Positions 5,722-12,722 of a DNA stretch of 22,689 bases are shown here, one piece after another. Made by a program: the position numbers and the translations under genes. This stretch comes from a virus. Below the pieces are notes generated by a model. The model did not search any database. It was not told where the DNA came from and saw only the letters and a program-made list of their open reading frames with translations. Position 1 is the stretch's first letter. Each line of letters opens with the position of its first letter. Location: the IMG/VR virus record IMGVR_UViG_3300025810_000090, positions 1 to 22,689 of that record; one strand, written 5' to 3'.

Positions 5722-7131
5722 ATGAGTAAACGACTACAATCATTTAAAGACTCAATAAAAGAGCAAACATTTATGGATAAAATCCGTAGTCGTGTTGCCA
5801 CAGCTAAAAAGAATTTACAAAAAGGGGCTGATGCATACGCTGCCGACCATAAAAAGAGAGCCAGCCAAAATCCCTTAAAACCCACTCCAGGTGGTATATT
5901 TGATAGAATGTCTAAAAAGAATGAAGAATTAGACACACTAAAAGGACTAACTTTACCAAAGATAAAAAAGAATTTATCTACCAATCAGAAAAAATTGAGA
6001 AAGGATAAAGAGAAAAACAAAACTTTTAAAAAGATAGATATACAGGATAACACGAATAGGGGTGGGGGCGAGAACGTTGTCGAGGACGCTCAATACAACG
6101 CTAAGCCGGGCGGGCATGAATGGGGCACCGCAAAAGGAACGGAGTATTATAAAAAACTTACTCCGGGTCAAAGTTCTAAGTTTAATCAAAAACCTGAACC
6201 AGTAAAAGTTCCAGTAGAAGAAGATGTCGCAGGAGCAATTAAGGACACAATAAAAAGTTTAGCAAACCCAAGCAAAGTTGTTAGACAAAAGGTTAAAGTT
6301 GCTGGTCGTAAATACAATCCTAAAACACCCCTAAATAAAACACAAGCTTTTCATGCCAAAATGAATAGAAATATGTCTCATGGATTAAAACAAGCATTAA
6401 GAGCCAAAAAGGTTGCTTGGGTTGACGATGTTAACCACGATGAAGATTTAATAGAAGGATTAAATAAGGAACTATTAGATTACATTAGTCAAGTAGAAGA
6501 GCATGGCTTTACAGAACAAGACATTCTCGAAATGGAAAAAGAAGTTGATTCAATGGATTTGGAAGACTTTTTAACATTGGGAGGTTATTCAGACGAAGAC
6601 TTCTATGATGAAGATGAGGATAATGATGGCGATGTAGATATCTATGACGACTTAAACATTACAGAAGTTCTAACTATTCAAGGACGTATTAAAAGAAGGT
6701 TCGCAGCTAGACGTAATAGACAAAAATTAAAAGTTGCGAGGGCAAGGGCATTAAGAAGGTCAAGTTCTCCAGATAGAATTAAACTTAGGTCAACTAGGTC
6801 AGCAAGAAACTTTATGTATAAAAGGCTCTTACGTGGAAGAGATAAAACTAATCTCCCACCATCAGAGAAACAACGTTTAGAAAAACTTATTAAACGTTTT
6901 GAGCCGATTGTAAGTAGAATTGCTGTTCGTATGTTACCACAAATTAGGAAGAAAGAGGTAGAGCGTCTAAAACGTAGAGGTTCAATGAAGTCTCAGAAAG
7001 CTAAGAAATTCAGAGTTTCAAAAGGCGGTTCAGCTTCCAAATATAAAGCTAAGAAATTTAAAATTAAAAACAAGCCAACTCTTAGACCAAAATTGACTAA
7101 GAAGGCTAAAGCAGTAGGGAAAAGAAAATGA
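5722..7131 (+). CDS. Long modular Lys/Arg-rich late protein with EF-hand loop
   Basis: 469 residues, low complexity and modular. Residues 1-115 are highly basic. Residues 116-150 (EDAQYNAKPGGHEWGTAKG...) come from a GC-rich patch. Residues 165-290 alternate basic and acidic helices. Residues 298-309 form a textbook EF-hand calcium loop (D298, D300, D302, G303, D306, D309). Residues about 318-418 are a very basic helical domain (RIKRRFAARRNRQKL...), a module I recall from many marine T4-like phage proteins. The tail is Lys-rich. The exact late box at its start codon indicates late expression, and nucleic-acid binding inside the capsid is a plausible inference. It overlaps the next gene by 4 bases (ATGA). 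Confidence 0.75.
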   Translation: MSKRLQSFKDSIKEQTFMDKIRSRVATAKKNLQKGADAYAADHKKRASQNPLKPTPGGIFDRMSKKNEELDTLKGLTLPKIKKNLSTNQKKLRKDKEKNKTFKKIDIQDNTNRGGGENVVEDAQYNAKPGGHEWGTAKGTEYYKKLTPGQSSKFNQKPEPVKVPVEEDVAGAIKDTIKSLANPSKVVRQKVKVAGRKYNPKTPLNKTQAFHAKMNRNMSHGLKQALRAKKVAWVDDVNHDEDLIEGLNKELLDYISQVEEHGFTEQDILEMEKEVDSMDLEDFLTLGGYSDEDFYDEDEDNDGDVDIYDDLNITEVLTIQGRIKRRFAARRNRQKLKVARARALRRSSSPDRIKLRSTRSARNFMYKRLLRGRDKTNLPPSEKQRLEKLIKRFEPIVSRIAVRMLPQIRKKEVERLKRRGSMKSQKAKKFRVSKGGSASKYKAKKFKIKNKPTLRPKLTKKAKAVGKRK

Positions 7132-7865
7132 AAACATTTCTAGAATACGTAATTGAAAATCAATTAGGAGTTAAACAAAGAACAGATATGGCAGGTAAAG
7201 GCATATTTCCTAAGGATGGTGCAGGAAAACCTTTAAAGAAACATCTATTTTTTAAAACTCCACAGAAGAATAAAACAACAGGCAAAACTTCTATGCAACC
7301 TCATGCTAAAATAGGAGCAACTGCGGACACCTTTAGAAAAGAAGAAAAACAAAAAGGTGTTGACGGCAAAGTATGCTGGAAAGGCTATAAGCGTATGGGC
7401 ACTAAGAAAAAAGGTGGCAAAACTGTAGATAATTGTGTTCCAATAAAAGAAGTAAGCACTAATACTATGGCAAACTATTCACAGGCTGCACAACAATCAA
7501 TGAAAAAGGATTCTTCACCTGAGAATGTTAAGAAAAGAACAAAGGGTTTAGCCAATGTAGGTAAAAGATTAGGATTCAAGGCATTCAATAAAAAACTGAA
7601 TGAGGACGATAAACCTAATAAAACAGGCGACGATGCTAAAGGGCATAAAAGACCTACAGAAGATGGTGCTGGACTTACAGCTAAAGGTGTAGCAGCCCAT
7701 AGAAGAGCTAATCCAGGCAGTAAGTTACAAACAGCTGTAACAACACCGCCAAGTAAATTAAAGAAAGGTAGTAAAGCAGCCAAAAGACGTAAGTCATTTT
7801 GTGCTAGAAGTAAATCATGGACAGGTGAAAGGGGCAAAGCTGCCAGACGTAGATGGAACTGTTAA
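7128..7865 (+). CDS. Lys-rich protein with two Cys/Trp modules (DUF6321-like C-terminus)
   Basis: 245 residues, starting at an ATGA overlap with the previous gene; AGGG lies just upstream. The N-terminus MKTFLEYVIENQLG is of the kind that opens several marine T4-like virion proteins. Two short conserved modules stand out: CWKGYKRMGTKKKGGKTVDNC (about residues 83-103), and the C-terminal KAAKRRKSFCARSKSWTG...RRRWNC. I recall the second as a phage/algal-virus domain (DUF6321, name from memory). Both pair cysteines with Lys/Arg and Trp, perhaps for metal or nucleic acid binding. Function is unknown; co-expression with the late gene before it suggests a virion or packaging role. Confidence 0.75.
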   Translation: MKTFLEYVIENQLGVKQRTDMAGKGIFPKDGAGKPLKKHLFFKTPQKNKTTGKTSMQPHAKIGATADTFRKEEKQKGVDGKVCWKGYKRMGTKKKGGKTVDNCVPIKEVSTNTMANYSQAAQQSMKKDSSPENVKKRTKGLANVGKRLGFKAFNKKLNEDDKPNKTGDDAKGHKRPTEDGAGLTAKGVAAHRRANPGSKLQTAVTTPPSKLKKGSKAAKRRKSFCARSKSWTGERGKAARRRWNC

Positions 7866-8599
7866 TAGATGATATTGTTCAAAAGCAGGAACACTTAGAC
7901 CCTATACTATTTGAAAATAACACTTTAAAACCTGACGTAAAGGAAGAACTTTTATCTCTTTTTGAGGAAATACAACCAGGTTGTTACAATAACTTTCCAG
8001 ACGTTGTTATTTCAGGTTCACGTTCTACTTATTACTATCACGAACATTCAGATTTAGATATAGCCTTTTTGGCTGAACGGCCTTTACCCCATTTACCAAA
8101 CCTCAGAGAAACTATTATGTTTAGAGGCTTACGTCTTGAGTATTCGGTAGTTCCTAAAGATGCCTTTGTTCATGCTACTAGAATAGGAGTTTATAGTCTT
8201 AAAACTGAAACATGGTATCATAATCATGATTGTGAACTGCCTAATGAAGAAAGAAAACAAGAAGCATATCGTATATACAATAGATTAAAAGAAGAGATAT
8301 GTAACTTAGACCCTAAGGATGTAAAACAATATATGGGATTAAGTCATTTAGAAGAAATAGGAAAGTTTGATAGGAAAAAACTTTTTACACCTTATAAACC
8401 AGAACTACCATTAGATGAAGTTGTAAAAGAAGCATCGGATAACATGGGATTCGGTGTTCATATGCATCAGGTGAAATTACGTATACATAATGAATGCCCG
8501 TATAGTATATTTCACCCACTAGTATTAGCAACAAAACTAATAATAAAGAATGGCTACTATGAAAAATTAACAGGGCTAAGAGTAAACGGACAAATATGA
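7853..8599 (+). CDS. Polymerase-beta-type nucleotidyltransferase
   Basis: 248 residues. The catalytic signature is GS (55-56), ten residues, then DLD (67-69), i.e. the GS-x10-DxD of the nucleotidyltransferase superfamily (minimal nucleotidyltransferases, tRNA CCA-adding enzymes, antibiotic adenylyltransferases). The acidic LEYS near residue 95 can be the third carboxylate. The N-terminal segment QKQEHLDPILFENNTLKPDV is a leader I recall from other phage members. The enzymes transfer NMP to RNA, protein or small molecules; the target here is unknown. It overlaps the end of the preceding gene by 13 bases and is followed, again with overlap, by a 54-residue gene. Confidence 0.82.
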   Translation: MELLIDDIVQKQEHLDPILFENNTLKPDVKEELLSLFEEIQPGCYNNFPDVVISGSRSTYYYHEHSDLDIAFLAERPLPHLPNLRETIMFRGLRLEYSVVPKDAFVHATRIGVYSLKTETWYHNHDCELPNEERKQEAYRIYNRLKEEICNLDPKDVKQYMGLSHLEEIGKFDRKKLFTPYKPELPLDEVVKEASDNMGFGVHMHQVKLRIHNECPYSIFHPLVLATKLIIKNGYYEKLTGLRVNGQI

Positions 8600-8760
8600 A
8601 AAGACCAGAAGTAGGAGACAAAATAGAACATTTTTGTCGTTTGAACGGAGCATTTCAAGGTGAAGTAATAGAAATATTATCATCACAATTTGTTTATAAA
8701 ACAGATAAGGGCGAGGAACGTTTCTGTTTATTCAGAGAATTATGGAAAATTGTTAAATAG
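8596..8760 (+). CDS. 54-residue beta-rich small protein
   Basis: ATG 8596 overlaps the stop of the nucleotidyltransferase (ATGA), and the frame ends TAG at 8758-8760. The peptide starts MKRPEVGDKIEHFCRLNG and continues GEVIEILSSQFVYKTDKGEE. This alternation of short strands with G/D turns resembles an SH3-like small barrel. It has two cysteines and no membrane helix. The tight coupling suggests a partner or accessory of the nucleotidyltransferase, but that is inference. Small proteins ending with a Phe-Arg-Glu-x-Trp stretch occur in related phages as unknowns. Confidence 0.65.
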   Translation: MKRPEVGDKIEHFCRLNGAFQGEVIEILSSQFVYKTDKGEERFCLFRELWKIVK

Positions 8761-8773
8761 AGTGGTTTAGAGT

Positions 8774-8781
8774 TATAAATA
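8774..8781 (+). promoter_or_regulatory. Late promoter box TATAAATA within a small inverted repeat
   Basis: Exact consensus with expected start near A8787, giving a 23-base leader before ATG 8810. The box is framed by AGAGT (8769-8773) and ACTCT (8781-8785), a perfect 5-base inverted repeat around it. Confidence 0.7.
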
Positions 8782-8809
8782 CTCTTATACAAACAATTAA
8801 GTAAATAAT

Positions 8810-10081
8810 ATGTCAGAAATAGATTCAATTAAAAGAATAATGTTAGGAGAAATGTCTCCAGACATGAAACGCTTGGACCAACTTGTAAGACAAGGAATGG
8901 CACCGACAGCGTCTTTACCTATGATACATCGAGGATTACAAAAACTTCAAAGTGGACAAACATTAAATCCAACTGAAAGAGCCGCTGTTAATAATGTCAT
9001 GCAAAAGATGATGGCTATGGTAACAGGTGATGATACAGTTTTTCAAAGAACTAGAATGCATACACAAAAAACACGGTATCAAACTGAGGAAGCAGATGAG
9101 TTAGAGATAGAAACTACTGAAATTCCATTAAGCGAATTAATGGAGGAAGTAAAACCTCATAAAATGTTCAAAGATGATAAAGTTAAAATGGCAAAAGATA
9201 AAAAAGACCATGATAAGTTAAAGAAGAAAGGCTATACGCACGATGACCCCGAGACTAAAGAAGTCGAGGAAGAGAAAAAGAATTGTGGGTGTGGAGAAAC
9301 ACCATGTAAAACACACGGCAAAAAGAAAAAGGATATGGAAGAAGGTATAGATATTAAAAAAGCCGACATGGGAGAAGTAATTAAAGATTTTCAGGATTCA
9401 GATGCACCTCAATTTAAAGGTAAATCTAAGGACAAAAAACGAGAAATGGCAATAGCAGCCAAACTTGATGCAAAAGACAAAAAAGAGGAGACCCAAGTGG
9501 AAAACACATTAATATCAAAAACGCTTGAAGTAATAGAACAACAAGTAGTAGACAAAGGTCAGCGAATGAAAATTAAGAAGAAGGGAGCTAAAGTTAAGAA
9601 GCAACTTTCATCTAAAGACTTCGGACAACCTGAGGCAATTAGGCAACAACCTCATATGAGAAAAAAGATGCCTAACTTAAAGAACGAAACAGAATATTCA
9701 AATGTTCTTAAAAGTCTATCTGAAATGGATATTAAATATAAAGTATCTAGACCAAAGGCTATTAGTCCTGAATTAAAAGACACATTAAAGAAAGGTAATA
9801 AAGAACTTTCTAAGTCAATGGACAAACTTAAAAAGATGAAAGGCGATAATATGCCGGAGTCTTACAAAGACAAATTTAAGAAAATGCTTAAGGGCAAAGA
9901 TTTAGGTAAAATGTCAGATGCAGAAACCAAAGAGTTTTTCAAAAATGTAGATAAATCACATAAAGCTGACAATGAGGCATATCAACCAGAACTTCCTGGA
10001 ATGGGGCAAAAGAAACCTGTTCAACCGGAACTTCCAGGTATGAAACCTAAAACTAAACCTGTAATTAAGAAAACAACTTAA
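8810..10081 (+). CDS. Long modular Lys/Glu-rich late protein, probable virion-associated
   Basis: 423 residues. Residues 1-75 are a more ordered helical domain (QLVRQGMAPTASLPMIHRGL..., MQKMMAMVTGDD). The rest is charged and repetitive: a KMFKDDKVKMAKDKKDHDKL module, a CGC...C...H cluster near residue 160, and a DAPQFKGKSKDKKREMAIAAK module near residue 200. It ends with two QPELPGM repeats. I recall the same modules in varied order in other marine T4-like phage proteins. It sits behind an exact late box but has no Shine-Dalgarno (TAAATAAT lies before ATG). A capsid-internal, scaffold or DNA-associated role is an inference. No enzyme motif is seen. Confidence 0.75.
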   Translation: MSEIDSIKRIMLGEMSPDMKRLDQLVRQGMAPTASLPMIHRGLQKLQSGQTLNPTERAAVNNVMQKMMAMVTGDDTVFQRTRMHTQKTRYQTEEADELEIETTEIPLSELMEEVKPHKMFKDDKVKMAKDKKDHDKLKKKGYTHDDPETKEVEEEKKNCGCGETPCKTHGKKKKDMEEGIDIKKADMGEVIKDFQDSDAPQFKGKSKDKKREMAIAAKLDAKDKKEETQVENTLISKTLEVIEQQVVDKGQRMKIKKKGAKVKKQLSSKDFGQPEAIRQQPHMRKKMPNLKNETEYSNVLKSLSEMDIKYKVSRPKAISPELKDTLKKGNKELSKSMDKLKKMKGDNMPESYKDKFKKMLKGKDLGKMSDAETKEFFKNVDKSHKADNEAYQPELPGMGQKKPVQPELPGMKPKTKPVIKKTT

Positions 10082-10091
10082 CAATTTATAG

Positions 10092-10099
10092 TATAAATA
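10092..10099 (+). promoter_or_regulatory. Late promoter box TATAAATA with leader and strong ribosome binding site
   Basis: Exact consensus; expected start near 10105, leaving a 16-base leader with AGGAG at 10110-10114, 6 bases before ATG 10121. This is the best complete late-expression signal of the window, fitting an abundant structural protein. Confidence 0.82.
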
Positions 10100-10120
10100 A
10101 AAATAAAATAGGAGAAAAAA

Positions 10121-10369
10121 ATGTCCGCATGGAATAAAACAACTCAGAAGCCTGTCGTAACTGGTTACGATGCAGCTGATATCTACATGGTAGACGAGGC
10201 CGAAGTCGCAGCTACTAATGGGATTGCACAACCTGGTTGGGTCCACGTTAAAACTGTAGGTTCTAGAAAACTTTACGAAACTCTAGTAGCTATGGCACAA
10301 CCTTCAACAGATGCTGAATATGAGGCAGCTGGTGGAGCAGATGACGACGCTGAATTCCCAGACAGTTAA
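10121..10369 (+). CDS. Small late structural candidate
   Basis: 82 residues, strongly acidic C-terminus (EAAGGADDDAEFPDS). The N-terminal part (WNKTTQKPVVTGYDAADIYMVDEAE) and the middle (GWVHVKTVGSRKLYETLVAMA) look like a compact domain conserved among marine T4-like phages, as far as I recall. The strong late promoter plus AGGAG predicts high expression late in infection, so a minor capsid, neck or decoration protein is plausible. No enzymatic motif, no membrane helix. A perfect 17-base palindrome covers its stop codon. Confidence 0.8.
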   Translation: MSAWNKTTQKPVVTGYDAADIYMVDEAEVAATNGIAQPGWVHVKTVGSRKLYETLVAMAQPSTDAEYEAAGGADDDAEFPDS

Positions 10370-10381
10370 TTAGTAATTAAC
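10365..10381. repeat. Perfect 17-base palindrome between two structural genes
   Basis: GTTAATTA, a single central G, then TAATTAAC: 8-base arms with no mismatch. It covers the upstream stop codon and ends two bases before the next ATG. The one-base centre makes an RNA hairpin poor, so a protein binding site or chance are alternatives. Confidence 0.6.
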
Positions 10382-10382
10382 A

Positions 10383-10829
10383 ATGGCTGATCAAAAATTA
10401 AGTGAACTAACGAGTGTATCGGGAGCAGCTGCTTCTGATACTCTCTATTTAGTTAAAGATGGTGCAAGTAGTAAAATAACTTTTGCTAATCTTTTAGCTA
10501 CGGTTCCTACCCCTGTAGCTTTTACAGATAAAGTTACAATAGGCGATGTAGATACAATGACTTCATTGGGTTCTGTTAGTATAACAACTAACGTTACTTA
10601 TCTTAATAACCTATCATCAGGCGGGACTTTGAGTATTGGAACAGGAACTGAAGGTCAAATTAAAATTATTATTATGACAAGTAATACAGGTGGATATACA
10701 GTAGACTTAGATGACTCTGATGTTCAGCACGACCTTATTAGATTTACGGAGGCAGGTCACACTGCTACTTTACTATGTGCCAACGGTAAGTGGTTTATGA
10801 TTGGAGGAACTGCTACTGTTACTAACTAA
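10383..10829 (+). CDS. Tail-fibre / virion structural protein
   Basis: 148 residues. The N-terminus MADQKLSELTSVSGAAASDTLYLV, followed by a K-I-T segment, is the standard head of phage tail-fibre and receptor-binding proteins in marine phages, where it attaches to the baseplate or neighbouring fibre. The remainder is Gly/Thr/Ser rich with short beta strands (SVSITTNVTYLNNLSSGGTLSIGTG), ending in a beta sandwich-like segment (LLCANGKWFMIGG). It is short for a full fibre, so it may be a fibre tip or connector. It lies in the late block between two structural candidates. Confidence 0.82.
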   Translation: MADQKLSELTSVSGAAASDTLYLVKDGASSKITFANLLATVPTPVAFTDKVTIGDVDTMTSLGSVSITTNVTYLNNLSSGGTLSIGTGTEGQIKIIIMTSNTGGYTVDLDDSDVQHDLIRFTEAGHTATLLCANGKWFMIGGTATVTN

Positions 10830-10836
10830 ATAATGT

Positions 10837-11217
10837 ATGATTGAAATAAATGAGAATAACTTTCTCATATATGCTATAAAGAATTATAACAATCCAGAAT
10901 GCGAAGGCATGGATGATTTAGAACAAGACTTAAAACGGTTTAAGTATCTAAAAAGATTGTTTGGCAGATATGCGAAAAACGGTGTATTAAGCGAAAGGCT
11001 AATACTTAACCATCTAGTAGTGCTATATAATGTGTTCGGGAACTCTGCGACACGTTTACTTTTCTATCAAATTGAGGAAAAGTATTGGGCAATATTAAAG
11101 TCCTTTTTAGTTTATTTGAAAAGGGTGCCGTTGGATGAGATAGCAAAGCCAACAAAGTCGGAATTTTTTAACATTCCATTAGATGGAAAGGTATTGGATA
11201 AACTTAGGGAAATTTAA
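10837..11217 (+). CDS. Conserved T4-like marine phage protein, unknown function
   Basis: 126 residues, mostly helical: DDLEQDLKRFKYLKRLFGRYA, then LSERLILNHLVVLYNVFGNSATRLLFYQIE. I recall this arrangement in cyanomyoviruses as a widely conserved unknown (possibly a DUF72xx family; the number is not certain). No membrane helix is long enough to be convincing, and no catalytic motif is present. The start is preceded by TAAATAATGT rather than a Shine-Dalgarno. It is directly followed by the next gene with no spacing, so the two are probably expressed together as part of the virion assembly block. Confidence 0.78.
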   Translation: MIEINENNFLIYAIKNYNNPECEGMDDLEQDLKRFKYLKRLFGRYAKNGVLSERLILNHLVVLYNVFGNSATRLLFYQIEEKYWAILKSFLVYLKRVPLDEIAKPTKSEFFNIPLDGKVLDKLREI

Positions 11218-11754
11218 ATGTCAAGATTTGTAGACTCCGTAGTAGTATATCGCATATTGCGATTACTTTCCACGCCGATTGTTCAATCAGATGCCTATAA
11301 ATTGGGCCTAGTAGATAAAGACGCCAAGAAAATAAAAGAACCACAAACAAATCAAGAGTTAGAAGCATACAGCTTACTTCAACGTTTCGTATTTAAAATA
11401 CAAAAAGCATTAACAAGGTCTAGCGATATGAACGCTAAAAGACTTTTAACTTTCGCAGCTGCACTCTCTATTTTAAGAGAATATAAAGAGATAGATGAGG
11501 AAACACCAATTGAAACGTTAATCGAATTATTTGAAACAGACCCTAAAGTTCAAGAGCAAGCAAGACTATTAGAAAATCACAATCTAATATCATTTAAAAA
11601 TTACATACAGGACCTAGATGAAATGATGGGTGTAGGTGGTGGTGCCATTGCCGGATTAGGTGTTGGCCCTCAAGGCGAGCCCGGTGTATCTAAAAAGAAA
11701 CAAAAAGAAATACAAAAGAAAGGGGGAACAGTCATAAGACGTAACTCTAAATAA
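11218..11754 (+). CDS. Conserved phage protein with collagen-like tail segment
   Basis: 178 residues, starting on the base after the previous stop. The first two thirds are helical (SVVVYRILRLLSTPIVQSDAY..., LLQRFVFKIQKALTRSSDM). The part after residue 140 is Gly-rich (GVGGGAIAGLGVGPQGEPGV) with one collagen-type G-P-Q-G-E-P triplet, then a basic tail (KKKQKEIQKKGGTVIRRNSK). I recall it as a marine T4-like conserved protein adjacent to the preceding family, without a known role. The paired occurrence of both suggests that the two proteins act together in virion assembly; this is inference. Confidence 0.76.
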   Translation: MSRFVDSVVVYRILRLLSTPIVQSDAYKLGLVDKDAKKIKEPQTNQELEAYSLLQRFVFKIQKALTRSSDMNAKRLLTFAAALSILREYKEIDEETPIETLIELFETDPKVQEQARLLENHNLISFKNYIQDLDEMMGVGGGAIAGLGVGPQGEPGVSKKKQKEIQKKGGTVIRRNSK

Positions 11755-11757
11755 ATT

Positions 11758-12420
11758 ATGAAAATCCTAATAGTAGGCAACTTTCGCACAGGAAGTTGGA
11801 CACTCCTTAACAAATTAAAAGAAGAATATAATCTCGGAAGCATGGGTGAGCTTTTTAGTGATTTTAGAGCTCAAGACGCAGACAAAATAATAGAAGAAAA
11901 GTTCAACACATTTGCCTATGGTAAAAATGTTATTGCTAAATTACATCCTACACAATTGGAAAGAGGCTTTCTTTTAAACTCAAATGAAATAATTGATATA
12001 TGTCTTAAATTTTGTAAGTTTTCAGATAAAATAATATATTCACATAGAAGAAATACATTAGAACAAGTTGTAAGTTATACAGTAGCTAGAGAACAGTCAG
12101 TAGGTAAAGCATTTGCAAACCCAGAAGCATGGTTAGCCGGAGATAAGGACATGACTCCTTTTGATGCTACTAGGGATAATTACACAAAGGAAATGACTGA
12201 TGTAGCTTTATTAAATGGGTATAGAAGGTTATTAGATGGGCATAATTATATACAAAAGATATATGAAAAATATCCACGTGAAGTAATTACTATGGAAGAT
12301 GTCAAACCTTATAACCCATATCCAAATCAATATAAATACAAAGGAAGCTGGCAACCGCCAACAAATTTTATTTTAGGAAAAGGTGAGATGGAACCTAAAC
12401 CTAATACTGAAATTACATAA
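11758..12420 (+). CDS. Sulfotransferase-like protein
   Basis: 220 residues. The N-terminus MKILIVGNFRTGSWTLLNKL holds the 5'-phosphosulfate binding loop pattern (RTGSxxL, residues 10-16) directly after the first beta strand. KIIYSHRRNTLEQVVSY (about 91-107) matches the second PAPS-binding motif (Arg and Ser contacting the 3'-phosphate). These are the two signatures of P-loop sulfotransferases, which move sulfate from PAPS to sugars, proteins or small molecules. The protein is short for the family and the substrate is unknown; some family members bind without catalysis. It lies in the late block, so a modification of the virion, host surface or a metabolite is possible. Confidence 0.75.
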   Translation: MKILIVGNFRTGSWTLLNKLKEEYNLGSMGELFSDFRAQDADKIIEEKFNTFAYGKNVIAKLHPTQLERGFLLNSNEIIDICLKFCKFSDKIIYSHRRNTLEQVVSYTVAREQSVGKAFANPEAWLAGDKDMTPFDATRDNYTKEMTDVALLNGYRRLLDGHNYIQKIYEKYPREVITMEDVKPYNPYPNQYKYKGSWQPPTNFILGKGEMEPKPNTEIT

Positions 12421-12423
12421 ATA
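12416..12423 (+). promoter_or_regulatory. Late-promoter-like box CATAAATA
   Basis: One mismatch to TATAAATA, in the gap before the EF-hand gene. The expected start near 12429 leaves a 36-base leader with GGAGG at about 12453-12457. A 10-base palindrome ATTACGTAAT lies at 12427-12436. Confidence 0.45.
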
Positions 12424-12464
12424 ATCATTACGTAATTAATAAACTATACTATTGGAGGCATATT

Positions 12465-12716
12465 ATGTTACAAAGTTTATTGGAAAAATTAAAAGCCTTT
12501 TTTGACTTTAATAAAGACGGAAAGGTTGACCAAAAGGATGCTGTTGATGCAGGAAAAGCTGTTAAAAAAGCAACTGTAAAAAGAGCAAAGGCAGTTAAAA
12601 AAGAAATCGACGATGTCGGTAAAGCAGTTAAAAATGTTGGCAAACAAGCCAAACAAGTAGCATCTGCAGCTACAGGTAAAAAGCGAAGAGGTCGCAAACC
12701 CACAGTTAAAAAATAA
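12465..12716 (+). CDS. EF-hand (dockerin-type loop) protein with basic AT-hook-like tail
   Basis: 83 residues with a good ribosome binding site (GGAGG, 7 bases before ATG). After an amphipathic start (MLQSLLEKLKAFF), residues 14-25 form a canonical calcium loop (D14, N16, D18, G19, V21, D22, D25). The rest is Lys/Ala/Val rich like a histone H1 tail (KAVKKATVKRAKAVKK) and ends RRGRKPT, close to the AT-hook core. The combination suggests a calcium-responsive or structurally calcium-stabilised DNA-binding protein, possibly packaged. It is the second EF-hand loop in the window (see 5722-7131). Role not known. Confidence 0.75.
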   Translation: MLQSLLEKLKAFFDFNKDGKVDQKDAVDAGKAVKKATVKRAKAVKKEIDDVGKAVKNVGKQAKQVASAATGKKRRGRKPTVKK

Positions 12717-12722
12717 AACATC

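Noticed and set aside
7475-7837. Minus-strand Leu/Ala-rich frame
   Set aside because: Antisense of a Lys/Gly-rich gene, which naturally gives hydrophobic shadows.
8769-8785. AGAGT/ACTCT hairpin as a terminator
   Set aside because: Only 5 bases per arm, weak G/C content and no T tract follows; the loop is the late box itself.
12445-12450. TATACT as a sigma70 -10 before the EF-hand gene
   Set aside because: No recognisable -35 at a suitable distance.
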